From Oscillospiraceae bacterium (lineage in GTDB: Bacteria > Bacillota > Clostridia > Oscillospirales > Oscillospiraceae): a stretch of DNA of 53,983 bases. The notes beneath the pieces were generated by a model. The model did no database searches. It saw only the letters and a program-made list of their open reading frames with translations, and was not told the origin of the DNA. Below, in pieces: positions 45,289-52,748 of this stretch. Within the stretch, counting starts at the first letter, position 1. Each line of letters begins with the position of its first letter. Location: NCBI GenBank assembly GCA_902785905.1, contig CADAAM010000036.1:1-53983 (forward strand), in the 5' to 3' direction. A program made the translations under genes and the position numbers.

Positions 45289-46608
45289 TTACTTTTTCGG
45301 CGTGAGAACCTTAATTCCGCCCATATAAGGCCAGAGAACCTCGGGGATGGTGACGCTGCCGTCGGCCTGGAGATGATTCTCCAGGAAGGCGATCAGCATA
45401 CGCGGAGGCGCAACCACGGTATTGTTGAGCGTGTGGGGCAAATAGACCCTTCCGTCCTCCCCCTTGACGCGCATGCGAAGCCTGCGGGCCTGTGCGTCGC
45501 CGAGATTCGAGCAGGAGCAGACCTCAAAATATTTCTGCTGACGCGGGCTCCAGGCTTCAATATCACAGGACTTGACCTTGAGATCGGCGAGGTCGCCGGA
45601 GCAGCACTCGAGCTGGCGGACGGGAATCTCCATGGAGCGGAAGAGCTCGACGGAGAAGCGCCACATTTTTTCGTACCAGTCCATGGAATCCTCAGGTTTG
45701 CAGACCACGATCATCTCCTGCTTTTCAAACTGGTGGATGCGGTAGACGCCACGCTCCTCAATGCCATGCGCACCCTTCTCCTTACGGAAGCAGGGGGAAT
45801 AGCTGGTCAGCGTCTGTGGCAGACTCGCTTCGGGAATCATCTGGTCGATGAACTTGCCGATCATGGAGTGTTCGCTGGTGCCAATGAGATAGAGATCTTC
45901 GCCCTCAATTTTATACATCATGGCATCCATGTCGGTCTGGCTCATGACGCCCTCAACCACGTTGCCGTGAATCATGAAGGGCGGGATGCAGTAGATAAAG
46001 CCTTTGTTAATCATAAAGTCGCGCGCATAGGCCAGAACGGCGGAGTGCAGGCGCGCAATGTCGCCCATCAGATAATAGAAGCCGTTGCCGGAGACGCGGC
46101 CGGCTGCATCCATGTCCACGCCGTTGAAACGCTCCATGATCTCGGTGTGGTAGGGAATCTCAAAATCTGGGACAACGGGCTCACCGAAGCGCTGGACCTC
46201 AACGTTCGCAGAGTCGTCCGGACCGATGGGGACGGAGGGATCAATAATGTTCGGGATGTTCAGCATAAGATGGCGGATCTTCTCAGCGTATTCTGCCTCG
46301 AGCTTCTCAAGCTCCGCGAGGCGCTCGTCGTCAGCTCTGACGGCGGCCATATTGGCGTCAATCTGAGCCTGAATGGCGGGCTTGTCCTCGTCACTGGCCT
46401 TTTTCAGCTTGCCGAAGAGGGGGCCGTTGGCCTTGGAGAGCTGGTTCTTGCGAGCGCGAAGATCGCTGGCCTCAGTGATGGCGGCACGGTTGAGGCGGTC
46501 GAGCTCAATGACCTCATCCACCATTGGCAGCTTCTGATCCTGAAATTTCTTTCTGATATTCTCTTTGACAATTTCGGGATTCTCCCGGACAAATTTAATG
46601 TCGAGCAT
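45289..46608 (-). CDS. serS: Seryl-tRNA synthetase
   Basis: Charges tRNA-Ser (and tRNA-Sec where present). The 439-residue protein has the long N-terminal coiled-coil arm (about residues 30-105: RKNQLSKANGPLFGKLKKAS and following), motif 2 around GVYRIHQFEKQEM with FRKEKGAHG, and motif 3 with an ending of the form LENHLQADGSVTIPEVLWPYMGG. GGAAGG precedes the ATG. Complete. Confidence 0.95.
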   Translation of the reverse strand: MLDIKFVRENPEIVKENIRKKFQDQKLPMVDEVIELDRLNRAAITEASDLRARKNQLSKANGPLFGKLKKASDEDKPAIQAQIDANMAAVRADDERLAELEKLEAEYAEKIRHLMLNIPNIIDPSVPIGPDDSANVEVQRFGEPVVPDFEIPYHTEIMERFNGVDMDAAGRVSGNGFYYLMGDIARLHSAVLAYARDFMINKGFIYCIPPFMIHGNVVEGVMSQTDMDAMMYKIEGEDLYLIGTSEHSMIGKFIDQMIPEASLPQTLTSYSPCFRKEKGAHGIEERGVYRIHQFEKQEMIVVCKPEDSMDWYEKMWRFSVELFRSMEIPVRQLECCSGDLADLKVKSCDIEAWSPRQQKYFEVCSCSNLGDAQARRLRMRVKGEDGRVYLPHTLNNTVVAPPRMLIAFLENHLQADGSVTIPEVLWPYMGGIKVLTPKK

Positions 46609-46662
46609 ATATGTTTCCTTCCTTATGATATTAGAATATGTATCGTAGAATCGCCTCTACAG

Positions 46663-47520
46663 TCAAGACTTTAAGCTTTCCAGCGCCTCAATCAGCGCTT
46701 CCCGGTCATCAGCACCGTAAAACTCAATCTCAATGCGGCCGATTTTTTTTCCGTCGACGAGCTTAACCTTGCGGCCGAGGCTCTGACTGAGACGGTTCGC
46801 AACCTCGGCGCAGTAATCCACGCTGATACCGCTGTCCATTTTCGGCTGTTTGGGAGGTTTGGTGAGCTTGGCGGCCAGCTGCTCGGTCTGACGAACGGAG
46901 AGTCCCTTCTCCACAACCTCATTGGCCGCTGCGGTCTGGAGCTTGTCGTCCAGAATCGGCACCAACGCCCTTGCGTGACCGGCTGATAGCTTTCCCTGTT
47001 CCACCAGTTCCAGAACCGCCGGGCAAAGACTGAGCAGGCGCATGGCGTTGGTGATCGCCGGGCGTGATTTACCGACGCTTTTGGCGGCCTCTTCCTGAGT
47101 GAGGCCGTACTCTTCAATCAGGGAACGAAAGCCTCTTGCCTGCTCAATGGGGTTGAGATCCTCACGCTGCAAATTTTCTACAAGCGCAAGCTCTGCGGTG
47201 CGGCGGTCGTCGGCCTCAATCACGCGGACGGGCACCTCCGTCAGACCGGCGAGTCTCGCCGCGCGCCAGCGGCGTTCTCCTGCTATGATCTGATAGTAAC
47301 CGCTGTCCAGCTTTCTTGCGGTGATCGGCTGAATCAGGCCGTACTGCGCGATGGACTCGGACAGCTCCTGCAAACTCTCCTCGTTGAAAATCTCGCGCGG
47401 CTGGTCAATTCTGGGTTCTACCTTAGAAATAGGCAGATACTGCAATTCGCTGTCTTCAATCTCGTCCGGTCCAAACAGGGCGTCCAGACCGATGCCGAGA
47501 CCCTTTTTATCCTTGGACAT
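46663..47520 (-). CDS. parB: Chromosome-partitioning protein ParB (Spo0J)
   Basis: Binds parS, spreads as a CTP-dependent clamp and recruits SMC and ParA. The 285-residue protein has the CTP-binding box GERRWRAARLAGL (about residues 77-89), the HTH (QEEAAKSVGKSRPAITNAMRLL, about 137-158) and a C-terminal dimer domain ending EALIEALESLKS. AAAAGGAG precedes the ATG. parA is directly upstream, and two parS sites lie within 150 bases of the parA start. Confidence 0.95.
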   Translation of the reverse strand: MSKDKKGLGIGLDALFGPDEIEDSELQYLPISKVEPRIDQPREIFNEESLQELSESIAQYGLIQPITARKLDSGYYQIIAGERRWRAARLAGLTEVPVRVIEADDRRTAELALVENLQREDLNPIEQARGFRSLIEEYGLTQEEAAKSVGKSRPAITNAMRLLSLCPAVLELVEQGKLSAGHARALVPILDDKLQTAAANEVVEKGLSVRQTEQLAAKLTKPPKQPKMDSGISVDYCAEVANRLSQSLGRKVKLVDGKKIGRIEIEFYGADDREALIEALESLKS

Positions 47521-47586
47521 GCATTTCTCCTTTTAAAATCATGTGGACTTTGTTGAACGATGCTTTATTTTACACTCAAAAATATT

Positions 47587-48345
47587 TTACCCTTCGTTAC
47601 GCTTTAGAAATTCAACGGCGAGGGCCATATACCCTTTGCTGCCGCGGTTGACGCGGTCGTAGACCACACCGGGAATACCGTGACTGGGCGCCTCGGAGAG
47701 ACGGACGCTGCGGGGAATGACGGTGGTGTAGACCTTGTCACCCAGATGTTTTCTCAGCTCATTCTCTACCTGCGTGGTGAGATTGGCACGGGAGTCGTAC
47801 ATAGTCAGCACAATGCCTTCAATTCCGAGGCGGCGATTGAGGCGGCGGGAGCACATCTTAATGCTGGTCAGAAGATCCGCTATACCCTCCAGCGCGTAGT
47901 ACTCGCACTGCATGGGGATCAGAACACTGTCCGCAGCAACCAGAGCATTTACGGTCAGCAGTTCCAGTGACGGGGGACAGTCAATGAATATGTAGTTATA
48001 CTCACTGTACAGAGCGGAGATTTTGTCTTTAAGAACAAACTCGCGACGCTCGGCATTGATCAGCTCAACGGAAGCGGCAGCCAACTCCTTGGAGGCAGGA
48101 ATCACATCGCCGTACTCAGTTTCACACACACACTCGGCTGCGGTCTTCTCACCAATAAGCATGTCATAGGTGTTGGGGCGGGTGGCCTTCGACACACCCA
48201 TGCCGGAACTGGCGTTACCCTGCGGATCACAGTCTACCAGTAATACTTTTTTCCCCATCAGACAGAGCGCAGCAGATAGATTGACGCTGGTCGTGGTTTT
48301 GCCAACGCCGCCCTTCTGATTAGCAATTGCAATAATTTTTGCCAT
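47587..48345 (-). CDS. parA: Chromosome-partitioning ATPase ParA (Soj)
   Basis: Deviant-Walker ATPase that drives segregation of ParB-parS complexes; in Bacillus, Soj also regulates DnaA. The 252-residue protein begins MAKIIAIANQKGGVGKTT (Walker A with signature Lys11), followed by LVDCDPQGNASSG and FIDCPPSLELL. No N-terminal HTH, so it is the chromosomal type. Full length. The promoter's -35 touches parS site 1, so autoregulation by ParB is likely. Confidence 0.95.
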   Translation of the reverse strand: MAKIIAIANQKGGVGKTTTSVNLSAALCLMGKKVLLVDCDPQGNASSGMGVSKATRPNTYDMLIGEKTAAECVCETEYGDVIPASKELAAASVELINAERREFVLKDKISALYSEYNYIFIDCPPSLELLTVNALVAADSVLIPMQCEYYALEGIADLLTSIKMCSRRLNRRLGIEGIVLTMYDSRANLTTQVENELRKHLGDKVYTTVIPRSVRLSEAPSHGIPGVVYDRVNRGSKGYMALAVEFLKRNEG

Positions 48346-48376
48346 AGGCTTAGCCCTTTCTTTTTAATGCGGAGAT

Positions 48377-48405
48377 ATTATAACGCTAACAATACAAGTT
48401 TGCAA
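48377..48405 (-). promoter_or_regulatory. parA promoter adjoining parS
   Basis: On the minus strand, TTGCAA, 17 bases, TATAAT. The -35 (48400-48405) is immediately next to the parS site at 48406. Confidence 0.72.
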
Positions 48406-48421
48406 TGTTTCACATGAAACA
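48406..48421. promoter_or_regulatory. parS site 1 (one mismatch)
   Basis: TGTTTCACATGAAACA: 15 of 16 bases match the Firmicute parS consensus TGTTTCACGTGAAACA. Confidence 0.88.
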
Positions 48422-48481
48422 ATTTTACATGTCTGAAGCATTGAATAATTGTATGAGAAACCGCACGGCTTGTCCCAGCAA

Positions 48482-48497
48482 TGTTTCACGTGAAACA
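48482..48497. promoter_or_regulatory. parS site 2 (perfect consensus)
   Basis: TGTTTCACGTGAAACA, a perfect ParB-binding palindrome 76 bases from site 1. Confidence 0.96.
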
Positions 48498-48502
48498 AAA
48501 CT

Positions 48503-48542
48503 GATTCTGCCACTCTGCGCTTTGCACAGAATGACAGAATCA
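48503..48542. repeat. Degenerate family D-like hairpin
   Basis: GATTCTG and CAGAATC form the outer stem, with CACTCTGCGC and a TTGCACAG partner inside. The ending GAATGACAGAATC resembles the family D end CAATGACAG. It may be a divergent copy. Confidence 0.4.
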
Positions 48543-48576
48543 AATTCGCTATGCAGCGCAAAGAAAACGCCGTTCT

Positions 48577-49410
48577 CTATCCCACCAGCGCGTCGATGTC
48601 TGCAAGGTCAATCCCTGTATGCAGGGCAAGATTCAGCGCATAGCCGATTAAACGCGCGCCTGCACGAACCAGACTGTCCACGTCACGGGGCGTGACAAAC
48701 ATGCCGTTGAGCTTGCCGCCTCCCAAAAACCCCGCGTCGATTACTGTGGGGATACCTACCGTGAGCACAGGCACGCCGAGGGTATGTCGGCTCAGCTCCT
48801 GCCTGTCATTGCCTACGCCCGAGCCTGGGGAAATCCCCGCGTCCGAGACCTGGACGCTGCGGCAAAGCTGCTCCGCCTCTGCCCCGGCCAGTGCATCGAC
48901 CACCACCACGAGCTGTGGCCGCAGTGCTTCGCAAAGTGTTGCAATCTGCCTGGCTGACTCAATGCCCGAGGTGCCCAGCACGCCGGGTCGACAGAGGGCC
49001 AGAGAACAAAAGCGCGAAAACTGTTCAGGGTCTTGCTCCTTGAGATGTCGTGTCACCAGCAGGGAAGATGCCGTAAGCGAGCCAAGAGCATCCGGTGTAA
49101 TATCGGGATTGCCGAGAGCTGCGGCCAGCACCTCGTCATGCTCCGGAGGCAGACAGCGGCAAACTAATTCAGCCAGCGCCCGAACTGCGTCTTCAAAACC
49201 CTCCGCGCCGCGGTCAAACCATCGGGGGAGGGTCAGTGTGTAATATTGTCCCTGCGGCTTGCCGAGTGCCTTTTCCCCTTTCATATTAAATACATTCACC
49301 GCAAAGACCGAGAGCCCCCGCAGTGTCTCTTCGTGACAGCGAACCCCGGGCAGTTCTCCAACGTGCCGCCGCTTGAGTTCATCGGCCATATCGGTACGGA
49401 TTGAATACAT
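48577..49410 (-). CDS. gpr: Spore germination protease GPR
   Basis: Degrades small acid-soluble spore proteins during germination. The 277-residue protein opens YSIRTDMADE (family N terminus with the cleavage-type region) and has ALGNPDITPDALG, the LVVVVDALA strand, GSGVGNDRQELS and VGIPTVIDA, and ends with FVTPRDVDSLVRAGARL. Together with spoIVB it shows that the organism sporulates or recently descends from a spore former. AGGAGGG precedes the ATG. In Clostridia gpr often neighbours rpsT, as here (divergent). Confidence 0.93.
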   Translation of the reverse strand: MYSIRTDMADELKRRHVGELPGVRCHEETLRGLSVFAVNVFNMKGEKALGKPQGQYYTLTLPRWFDRGAEGFEDAVRALAELVCRCLPPEHDEVLAAALGNPDITPDALGSLTASSLLVTRHLKEQDPEQFSRFCSLALCRPGVLGTSGIESARQIATLCEALRPQLVVVVDALAGAEAEQLCRSVQVSDAGISPGSGVGNDRQELSRHTLGVPVLTVGIPTVIDAGFLGGGKLNGMFVTPRDVDSLVRAGARLIGYALNLALHTGIDLADIDALVG

Positions 49411-49566
49411 GCAAACCCTCCTGATGATACTGAAAAATTTTTATTGGTGCGGGCGTCCCCTGTGACTGCCCCCTAAGGTAAATGCTTACTATATATAGTA
49501 TAGTATGCCCCAATTGACCACTACCCATAAGTACCGGAAAAAAGTGAAAAAAATTTTAAAAACCTC

Positions 49567-49595
49567 TTGATTTTTAGAATCTTCTTTGATATACT
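49567..49595 (+). promoter_or_regulatory. Sigma-A-type promoter for rpsT
   Basis: TTGATT (49567-49572), 17 bases, TATACT (49590-49595), about 57 bases before the rpsT ATG. The rest of the gpr-rpsT gap holds a TACTATATATAGTA palindrome near 49486. Confidence 0.75.
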
Positions 49596-49651
49596 TACAA
49601 AACGCGAGCAAAGAGCGAGCAATTTTTATAGGAGGAGGTGGCGATTGAAAC

Positions 49652-49814
49652 ATGGCCAACATTAAATCTTCTGCAAAGAGAGGATAATGCCGTCAACGCC
49701 TATAAAGTTGCTGTTAAGACAGTCGACCGTGCGGCCGCAAAGGGCCTGCTGCACAAGAACAACGCAGCCCACAAGAAGTCCGCGATGGCAACCAAGCTCA
49801 ACGAGCTGGCTTGA
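49652..49814 (+). pseudogene. rpsT: 30S ribosomal protein S20 with an internal deletion and frameshift
   Basis: S20 binds 16S rRNA and helps assemble the small subunit. After a strong GGAGGAGG site, the ATG at 49652 reads MANIKSSAKRG then a stop at 49687. In another frame directly following, DNAVNAYKVAVKTVDRAAAK and then GLLHKNNAAHKKSAMATKLN run to the stop at 49814, an exact S20 C terminus. S20 is normally about 87 residues; only 11 plus 43 remain, so roughly 33 residues of the first helices are missing. The promoter, ribosome binding site and terminator are all intact, arguing for a recent event or a sequence artefact. Confidence 0.9.
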
Positions 49815-49827
49815 TATTGGATTAATG

Positions 49828-49865
49828 AACCGGGAAGGATACCTTCCCGGTTTTGGCTTTTTATA
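49828..49865 (+). terminator. Intrinsic terminator after rpsT
   Basis: AACCGGGAAGG and its complement around ATAC, followed by TTTTGGCTTTTTAT. Confidence 0.9.
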
Positions 49866-50033
49866 TATAAGCATGGAGTTGAAAATAATGCGCATGGAGT
49901 CATCGTGTGCCTGCTCCGCTCTTTAATCTGCATACGCTGCTCTCTATTGACTCTCCGACAAAAATCCATATAATGAACTTGACAGAATTACCATTTGTAA
50001 AATGAAGTATACAATACGTTTAGAGAGGCTGTT

Positions 50034-50924
50034 ATGGACAAAAAACTGATGCTGATCGTCAACCCCATGGCGGGGCGGGGCGCATATAAGAACGGCTTTG
50101 CCGAGGCCATGCAGGTGCTGGCAAACGGTGGATACAATACAACTCTGTACTTTACTCGCGGGCGCGGTGATTCCACCCGCTTTGCCGCTGAGAATGCCAA
50201 GAATTTTGACACCGTGGCCTGTATCGGAGGCGACGGGACACTCAGCGAAGTGCTGGCCGGACTCATGCAGGTGGACAATCCGCCCCCCGTGGGTTATTTC
50301 CCGATGGGCACCGCCAACGACGTTGCGACCACACTCGGCCTGCCGAAAAACGATGTGCTCTCCGCGGCGTACCGTCTGCTCAGAGGCACTCCCCATCCCT
50401 TTGACGTCGGCGGCTTCGGCGACAGAGAGTATTTTTCCTACGTCGCGGCTTTCGGCGCGTTCACGGAGGTGAGCTACGCCACGCCGCAGGATCAGAAAAA
50501 AATGCTCGGACATCTGGCTTACGTTCTCCAGGGCATGCAGCAGCTGCCGAAGATCGAGCCCATCCATACCCGCGTCGAGTATGACGGCGGCGTCTTCGAC
50601 GGAATGCTGATTTACGGCAGCGTCACAAACTCCACTTCTGTCGCTGGCATCGTACGTCTGCCCGAGAACATGGTCAGCCTCGGCGACGGCGTGAGCGAGC
50701 TGGTTCTGGTGCGTGATCCCGGCAATGTCGCCGCTTTCGCCGAGATCGTGAGCTCGGTGCTGTCCGAGCGCTTTGACAGCGAATACCTTCTCATCCTGCA
50801 AACAAAACACGCGGCCTTCCACTTTGACAAGCCCGTAGCCTGGACCCGCGACGGTGAAGAGGGCGGTGCGTACAAGGATATCGAGATCGTCAATTACAAG
50901 TGCCCGGTGCAGCTTATTTTCTGA
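50034..50924 (+). CDS. Diacylglycerol kinase-family lipid kinase
   Basis: A YegS/DgkB-type kinase that phosphorylates diacylglycerol or a related lipid at the membrane. The 296-residue protein begins MLIVNPMAGRGAYKNGF (nucleotide-binding start) and has VACIGGDGTLSEVLAGL (GGDGT catalytic loop, about residues 60-76) and PMGTANDVATTLGLP. The C-terminal half is beta-rich and ends in a DG(E) stretch (TRDGEEGG). In Gram-positive bacteria DgkB recycles diacylglycerol from lipoteichoic acid synthesis; the true substrate here is not known. Confidence 0.88.
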   Translation: MDKKLMLIVNPMAGRGAYKNGFAEAMQVLANGGYNTTLYFTRGRGDSTRFAAENAKNFDTVACIGGDGTLSEVLAGLMQVDNPPPVGYFPMGTANDVATTLGLPKNDVLSAAYRLLRGTPHPFDVGGFGDREYFSYVAAFGAFTEVSYATPQDQKKMLGHLAYVLQGMQQLPKIEPIHTRVEYDGGVFDGMLIYGSVTNSTSVAGIVRLPENMVSLGDGVSELVLVRDPGNVAAFAEIVSSVLSERFDSEYLLILQTKHAAFHFDKPVAWTRDGEEGGAYKDIEIVNYKCPVQLIF

Positions 50925-50931
50925 AAACATG

Positions 50932-50976
50932 AGAGGCGAGGCCCCCCAAAAAAGCCGGGAGTCACGCCTCTTTTTC
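50932..50976 (+). terminator. Terminator after the lipid kinase
   Basis: AGAGGCG (50932-50938) pairs with CGCCTCT (50965-50971), followed by TTTTC. Confidence 0.6.
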
Positions 50977-51044
50977 TGTAGATACATATAAAACGAAAAG
51001 TCCGTTTTGACCATATAAATCTCCATATCTTCTCCCTCCCGCGC

Positions 51045-51073
51045 TTGACAGTCCCGGCCCGGTTTATTATAAT
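51045..51073 (+). promoter_or_regulatory. Consensus sigma-A promoter for tctCBA
   Basis: TTGACA, exactly 17 bases, TATAAT: both boxes perfect, the strongest promoter seen in the window. It implies high, perhaps constitutive, expression. Confidence 0.92.
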
Positions 51074-51115
51074 AAAGTCAGCTTCAAACAGCAAAATTTT
51101 ACAAGGAGGACCATT

Positions 51116-52096
51116 ATGAAAAAAATTCTTGCGATCACCCTGGCTCTCATGCTCGTCATGGCCGTCATGGCTCCCGCCGCCTTTGCCGCGGACTATCCCA
51201 GCAAGGGTCTGTACATGATCTGCCCCTGGAGTGCCGGCGGCGGCACGGACAGTTGCCTGCGTGCCTTCAGCGCCGCGCTTGAGAAGCAGCTCGGACAGAC
51301 CGTCACCGTTGACAACCTGACCGGTGCCAGCGGCGTTATCGGCCACGAGGCCATCGCAGATGCCGATCCCGACGGCTACACCCTCGGCATGATCACTTGG
51401 GAGATTTCTTCCTACCTGCCCCAGGATATGTCCGAGTACACCTGGGAAAGCTACACCCCGATCTGCCGTGTGAACACCGACGCCGCGGCCATCACCGTCA
51501 ACACCAAGTGGGCCAAGGACAACAACATCACCGATCTGGCTGCTTTTGTCGACTACTGCAAGGCCCATCCGGGTGAGGTCACCATGGGCGGCTCCTCCGC
51601 TGGTTCCGTATGGCATGTCGGCGGCGGCTACCTGATGAACGAGGCCGGTATTGAGATCAAGATGATCACCTACCAGGACGGCGCCGCTTCCGCCGCCAAG
51701 GCCGCTGCGCAGGGCGAGATCACCGGTGTTACCATCTCCGCCGCCGAAGCTCGCTCCTTTGTGGAGTCCGGCGACCTCACGATGCTCGCCATTATGAGCG
51801 CCGAGCGCAACTCTGCCTTCCCCAATGTCCCGACCTGCCAGGAGCAGGGCTATGACTGCGTGTGGGGCACCTGGCGCGGCATCGCGCTGCCTCTCGATGT
51901 GGACAAAGAGATCGTTGAGACCCTGGGCAAAGCCTGCGCCGCCGCTGCCGAGGATCCCGACTTTATCGAGTTCATGAAGAACGCCGGCCAGACCATCTCC
52001 TACCTCAACGCTGAAGACTTTGCCGATTTCCTGGCGAAGGAAGAGGCCAACGTTCCCGTCGCCATGGTCTCCGTCGGTCTGATCGAGGCCGAATAA
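51116..52096 (+). CDS. tctC: Tripartite tricarboxylate transporter substrate-binding protein (TctC/Bug family)
   Basis: Captures an organic anion (citrate, tartrate or another carboxylate) outside the cell and delivers it to TctAB. The 326-residue protein has a signal peptide (MKKILAITLALMLVMAVMAP, cleavage after AFA) and the Bug-family opening YPSKGLYMICPWSAGGGTD. It then has a GASGVIGHEAIADADPDGYT stretch and GGSSAGSVWHVGGGYL in the ligand-binding cleft. There is no lipobox Cys, so in a Gram-positive cell its retention at the membrane is unexplained. AAGGAGG precedes the ATG. Confidence 0.92.
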   Translation: MKKILAITLALMLVMAVMAPAAFAADYPSKGLYMICPWSAGGGTDSCLRAFSAALEKQLGQTVTVDNLTGASGVIGHEAIADADPDGYTLGMITWEISSYLPQDMSEYTWESYTPICRVNTDAAAITVNTKWAKDNNITDLAAFVDYCKAHPGEVTMGGSSAGSVWHVGGGYLMNEAGIEIKMITYQDGAASAAKAAAQGEITGVTISAAEARSFVESGDLTMLAIMSAERNSAFPNVPTCQEQGYDCVWGTWRGIALPLDVDKEIVETLGKACAAAAEDPDFIEFMKNAGQTISYLNAEDFADFLAKEEANVPVAMVSVGLIEAE

Positions 52097-52142
52097 TTAC
52101 CGGGCGCATCGGAATATCCGAACAGCATTTGAAGCAAAACCG

Positions 52143-52173
52143 AAAGGGCAGGCAGACATGCCTGCCCTTTTCA
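52143..52173 (+). terminator. Attenuating hairpin between tctC and tctB
   Basis: A perfect 12-bp stem (AAAGGGCAGGCA with its complement) around GACA, followed by TC. It probably lowers read-through or protects the tctC mRNA 3' end, giving more binding protein than membrane subunits. Confidence 0.7.
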
Positions 52174-52202
52174 AAAAAGCTGATAAAGGAAGTGCTTACA
52201 TC

Positions 52203-52736
52203 TTGGATGTGAAAAAAACGCAGACCAAGGCGTTTTCCAATCTGATCGCGTCGCTCGCCCTGATCGCCCTTGAGATTTGGGTCTGGGTCCAGTCCGGCAA
52301 GATCAAGACGGCGAAAAACGCGGCGGTCCAGCCCTCCACCTTCCCGCGCATCATGATCATCGGCATGGCGGTCTTTACCGCGATCCTGCTGATCCAGTCG
52401 ATCATCAAGCTCACCGCGATGAAGGCGGACGACCCCCTCGCCAGGAGGGCGGAAAGCCTCAATCCCGTCAAGGAGAAAGGTGTGGCTGCGGCCTTCATCG
52501 TGATTCTGCTCTGCTGCGCCTATGTCTATTTCTTCAAGAGCCTCGGCTATGTAATCATGAGCTTTCTGCTGTCCGGGATCATCATGTATATGATCGGCCT
52601 CAGAAAGCCTGCCCCGCTGCTGTTGATATCCTTTTTGGTACCGTCTGGCGTGTGGGTGCTGTTTTATAAGCTCCTCGCAGTCAACATTCCGATGGGGCCG
52701 CTGCAGTTCCTGCGGGATCTGCTTGACAAGATTTAA
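52203..52736 (+). CDS. tctB: Tripartite tricarboxylate transporter small membrane subunit (TctB)
   Basis: Small membrane subunit of the transporter. The 177-residue protein has four membrane segments (about residues 13-30, 47-66, 90-113 and 118-160, for example AAFIVILLCCAYVYFF and LLLISFLVPSGVWVLFY) and the family QPSTFPRIM start region. I chose the TTG at 52203 because AAAGGA lies 12 bases upstream; a GTG at 52209 is possible. The in-frame ATG at 52158 lies inside the hairpin after tctC and is unlikely. Confidence 0.82.
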   Translation: MDVKKTQTKAFSNLIASLALIALEIWVWVQSGKIKTAKNAAVQPSTFPRIMIIGMAVFTAILLIQSIIKLTAMKADDPLARRAESLNPVKEKGVAAAFIVILLCCAYVYFFKSLGYVIMSFLLSGIIMYMIGLRKPAPLLLISFLVPSGVWVLFYKLLAVNIPMGPLQFLRDLLDKI

Positions 52737-52748
52737 GGGGGGACGGAT

